From the NCBI GenBank assembly GCA_965226095.1, contig OZ245336.1:992001-1056000 (forward strand): a stretch of 64,000 bases of DNA, read 5' to 3'. The translations under genes and the position numbers were made by a program. This stretch comes from JANQSP01 sp965226095 (GTDB taxonomy: Bacteria; Bdellovibrionota; Bdellovibrionia; Bdellovibrionales; UBA1609). How positions within the stretch are numbered: the stretch's first letter is position 1; the number at the start of each line of letters is the position of its first letter. The notes under the pieces were generated by a model. The model had not been told where the DNA came from. It did not search any database and was given only the letters and a program-made list of their open reading frames with translations. Of the stretch, positions 63,461-64,000 are shown in pieces.

Positions 63461-64000
63461 ATGAAACAAATAAATATTGTATATCATTTACTGAGAGTTT
63501 TATTTTTACAAAGCCTCATGTTTTATGTTGTTTTAACTGGTGCAGACGATAAGTATGAGGTTCCACTAAATTGTAGAGATTCGTATTGTGTTGATTATAC
63601 ATACGAATATCAAAATGGTGATATTAAGTACCCTTTGCTACCGTTTAGATCTTATGGCCTCTATTGTGGGAATTATAGCATAAAAGAAAAAAAAATGATT
63701 TGTAATAAGGCAGGCTGTATGTATGCAACGCCACTATTTGAAAATGGAGAGAAGCTTGCTGAATCTTGTAGAATAGTAGAACTTGTACTACCTAAAGAGG
63801 AAACAGATGTAGGTACAAAATTAGTATTTGGAAAATACTATTGGGTAGAGAAAGATGGTATATATTATAATAGTGAAGAGTTTCAAGGTACGAAAAGTGA
63901 AAGTGACTTTTCTGATGGTAGTACGACAGCCTTCTGTCATCCAAAAACAGTGGAAGCAACAGGAGCTGGAGAGCAAGATGCTGATGCAGTAGTGGAAACA
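63461..64000 (+). CDS. Exported Cys-containing protein, 3' end cut by window edge
   Basis: The open frame runs from the ATG at 63461 to the last base, 180 codons, with a weak AGGA upstream. The signal peptide is LLRVLFLQSLMFYVVLTGAD or similar. The mature part has paired Cys (NCRDSYCVDY; YCGNY ... ICNKAGCMY; SCRIVEL; FCHPK) and ends in a Glu/Ala-rich stretch at the edge. A small inverted repeat lies in it near 63890-63910 (GAAAAGT, seven-base loop, ACTTTTC), coding KSESDFSD. No family recognised. The 220 bases upstream are AT-rich without a recognised element. Confidence 0.75.
   Translation, partial: MKQINIVYHLLRVLFLQSLMFYVVLTGADDKYEVPLNCRDSYCVDYTYEYQNGDIKYPLLPFRSYGLYCGNYSIKEKKMICNKAGCMYATPLFENGEKLAESCRIVELVLPKEETDVGTKLVFGKYYWVEKDGIYYNSEEFQGTKSESDFSDGSTTAFCHPKTVEATGAGEQDADAVVET

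Overview
This window is an AT-rich stretch of a Gram-negative chromosome. Lipobox-type lipoproteins, Sec signal peptides, a pst phosphate transporter and a paired M16 peptidase locus support that. Gene families point loosely to a bdellovibrio-like or former deltaproteobacterial lineage: a Pkn kinase with a C-terminal PEGA domain, a FHA-GGDEF protein, an HNH protein of the type common in Bdellovibrio and myxobacteria, separate PurS/PurQ/small PurL, and many Cys-rich secreted proteins. This is inference. No rRNA or tRNA gene was seen.

Layout. 0-9.6 kb: 5'-partial dut, ppsR, nusB and a class I dihydroorotase, mixed with secreted or lipoprotein genes of unknown function. Two adjacent lipoprotein paralogues share a promoter region and a C-terminal domain, and one carries an eight-unit acidic repeat. 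9.6-15.1 kb: a minus-strand coaE - AddB-like nuclease - UvrD-like helicase operon. 15.2-23.1 kb: PEGA kinase, small lipoprotein, catalytic plus degenerate M16 peptidases, ankyrin protein. 23.4-28.9 kb: purC-purS-purQ-purL-purF. purH lies at 54.8 kb, so much of IMP synthesis is in the window.

28.9-42.1 kb is an accessory region: a Cys-rich secreted gene broken by three apparent frameshifts, a metzincin protease, an Rpn-family nuclease, a VWA-like lipoprotein, a Gly/Cys-rich protein and an HNH nuclease. It is saturated with palindromic repeats of the VIPAKAGIQ/WIPAFAGMT type. Several of these lie inside genes in frame. 42.6-49 kb returns to core genes (pdxJ; pstS-pstC-pstA-pstB-phoU; a DHH phosphoesterase). 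This block is bracketed by inverted copies of the HNH locus, the second of them broken. 50.5-63.2 kb is core: mgtE; greA - histidine kinase - alr - purH - GYF-like protein; phoH2, FHA-GGDEF and coiled-coil genes on the minus strand; then glutamate dehydrogenase, pyrD and an HU/IHF-like protein. The window ends inside a secreted Cys-containing protein.

The most unusual feature is how repeats and genes are interwoven. A palindromic element sits within the signal-peptide region of the metalloprotease and has expanded into six in-frame 21-bp repeats. The same element lies in frame twice in the HNH gene. A second class of hairpins, with related seven-base loops and differing stems, occurs both between and inside genes.
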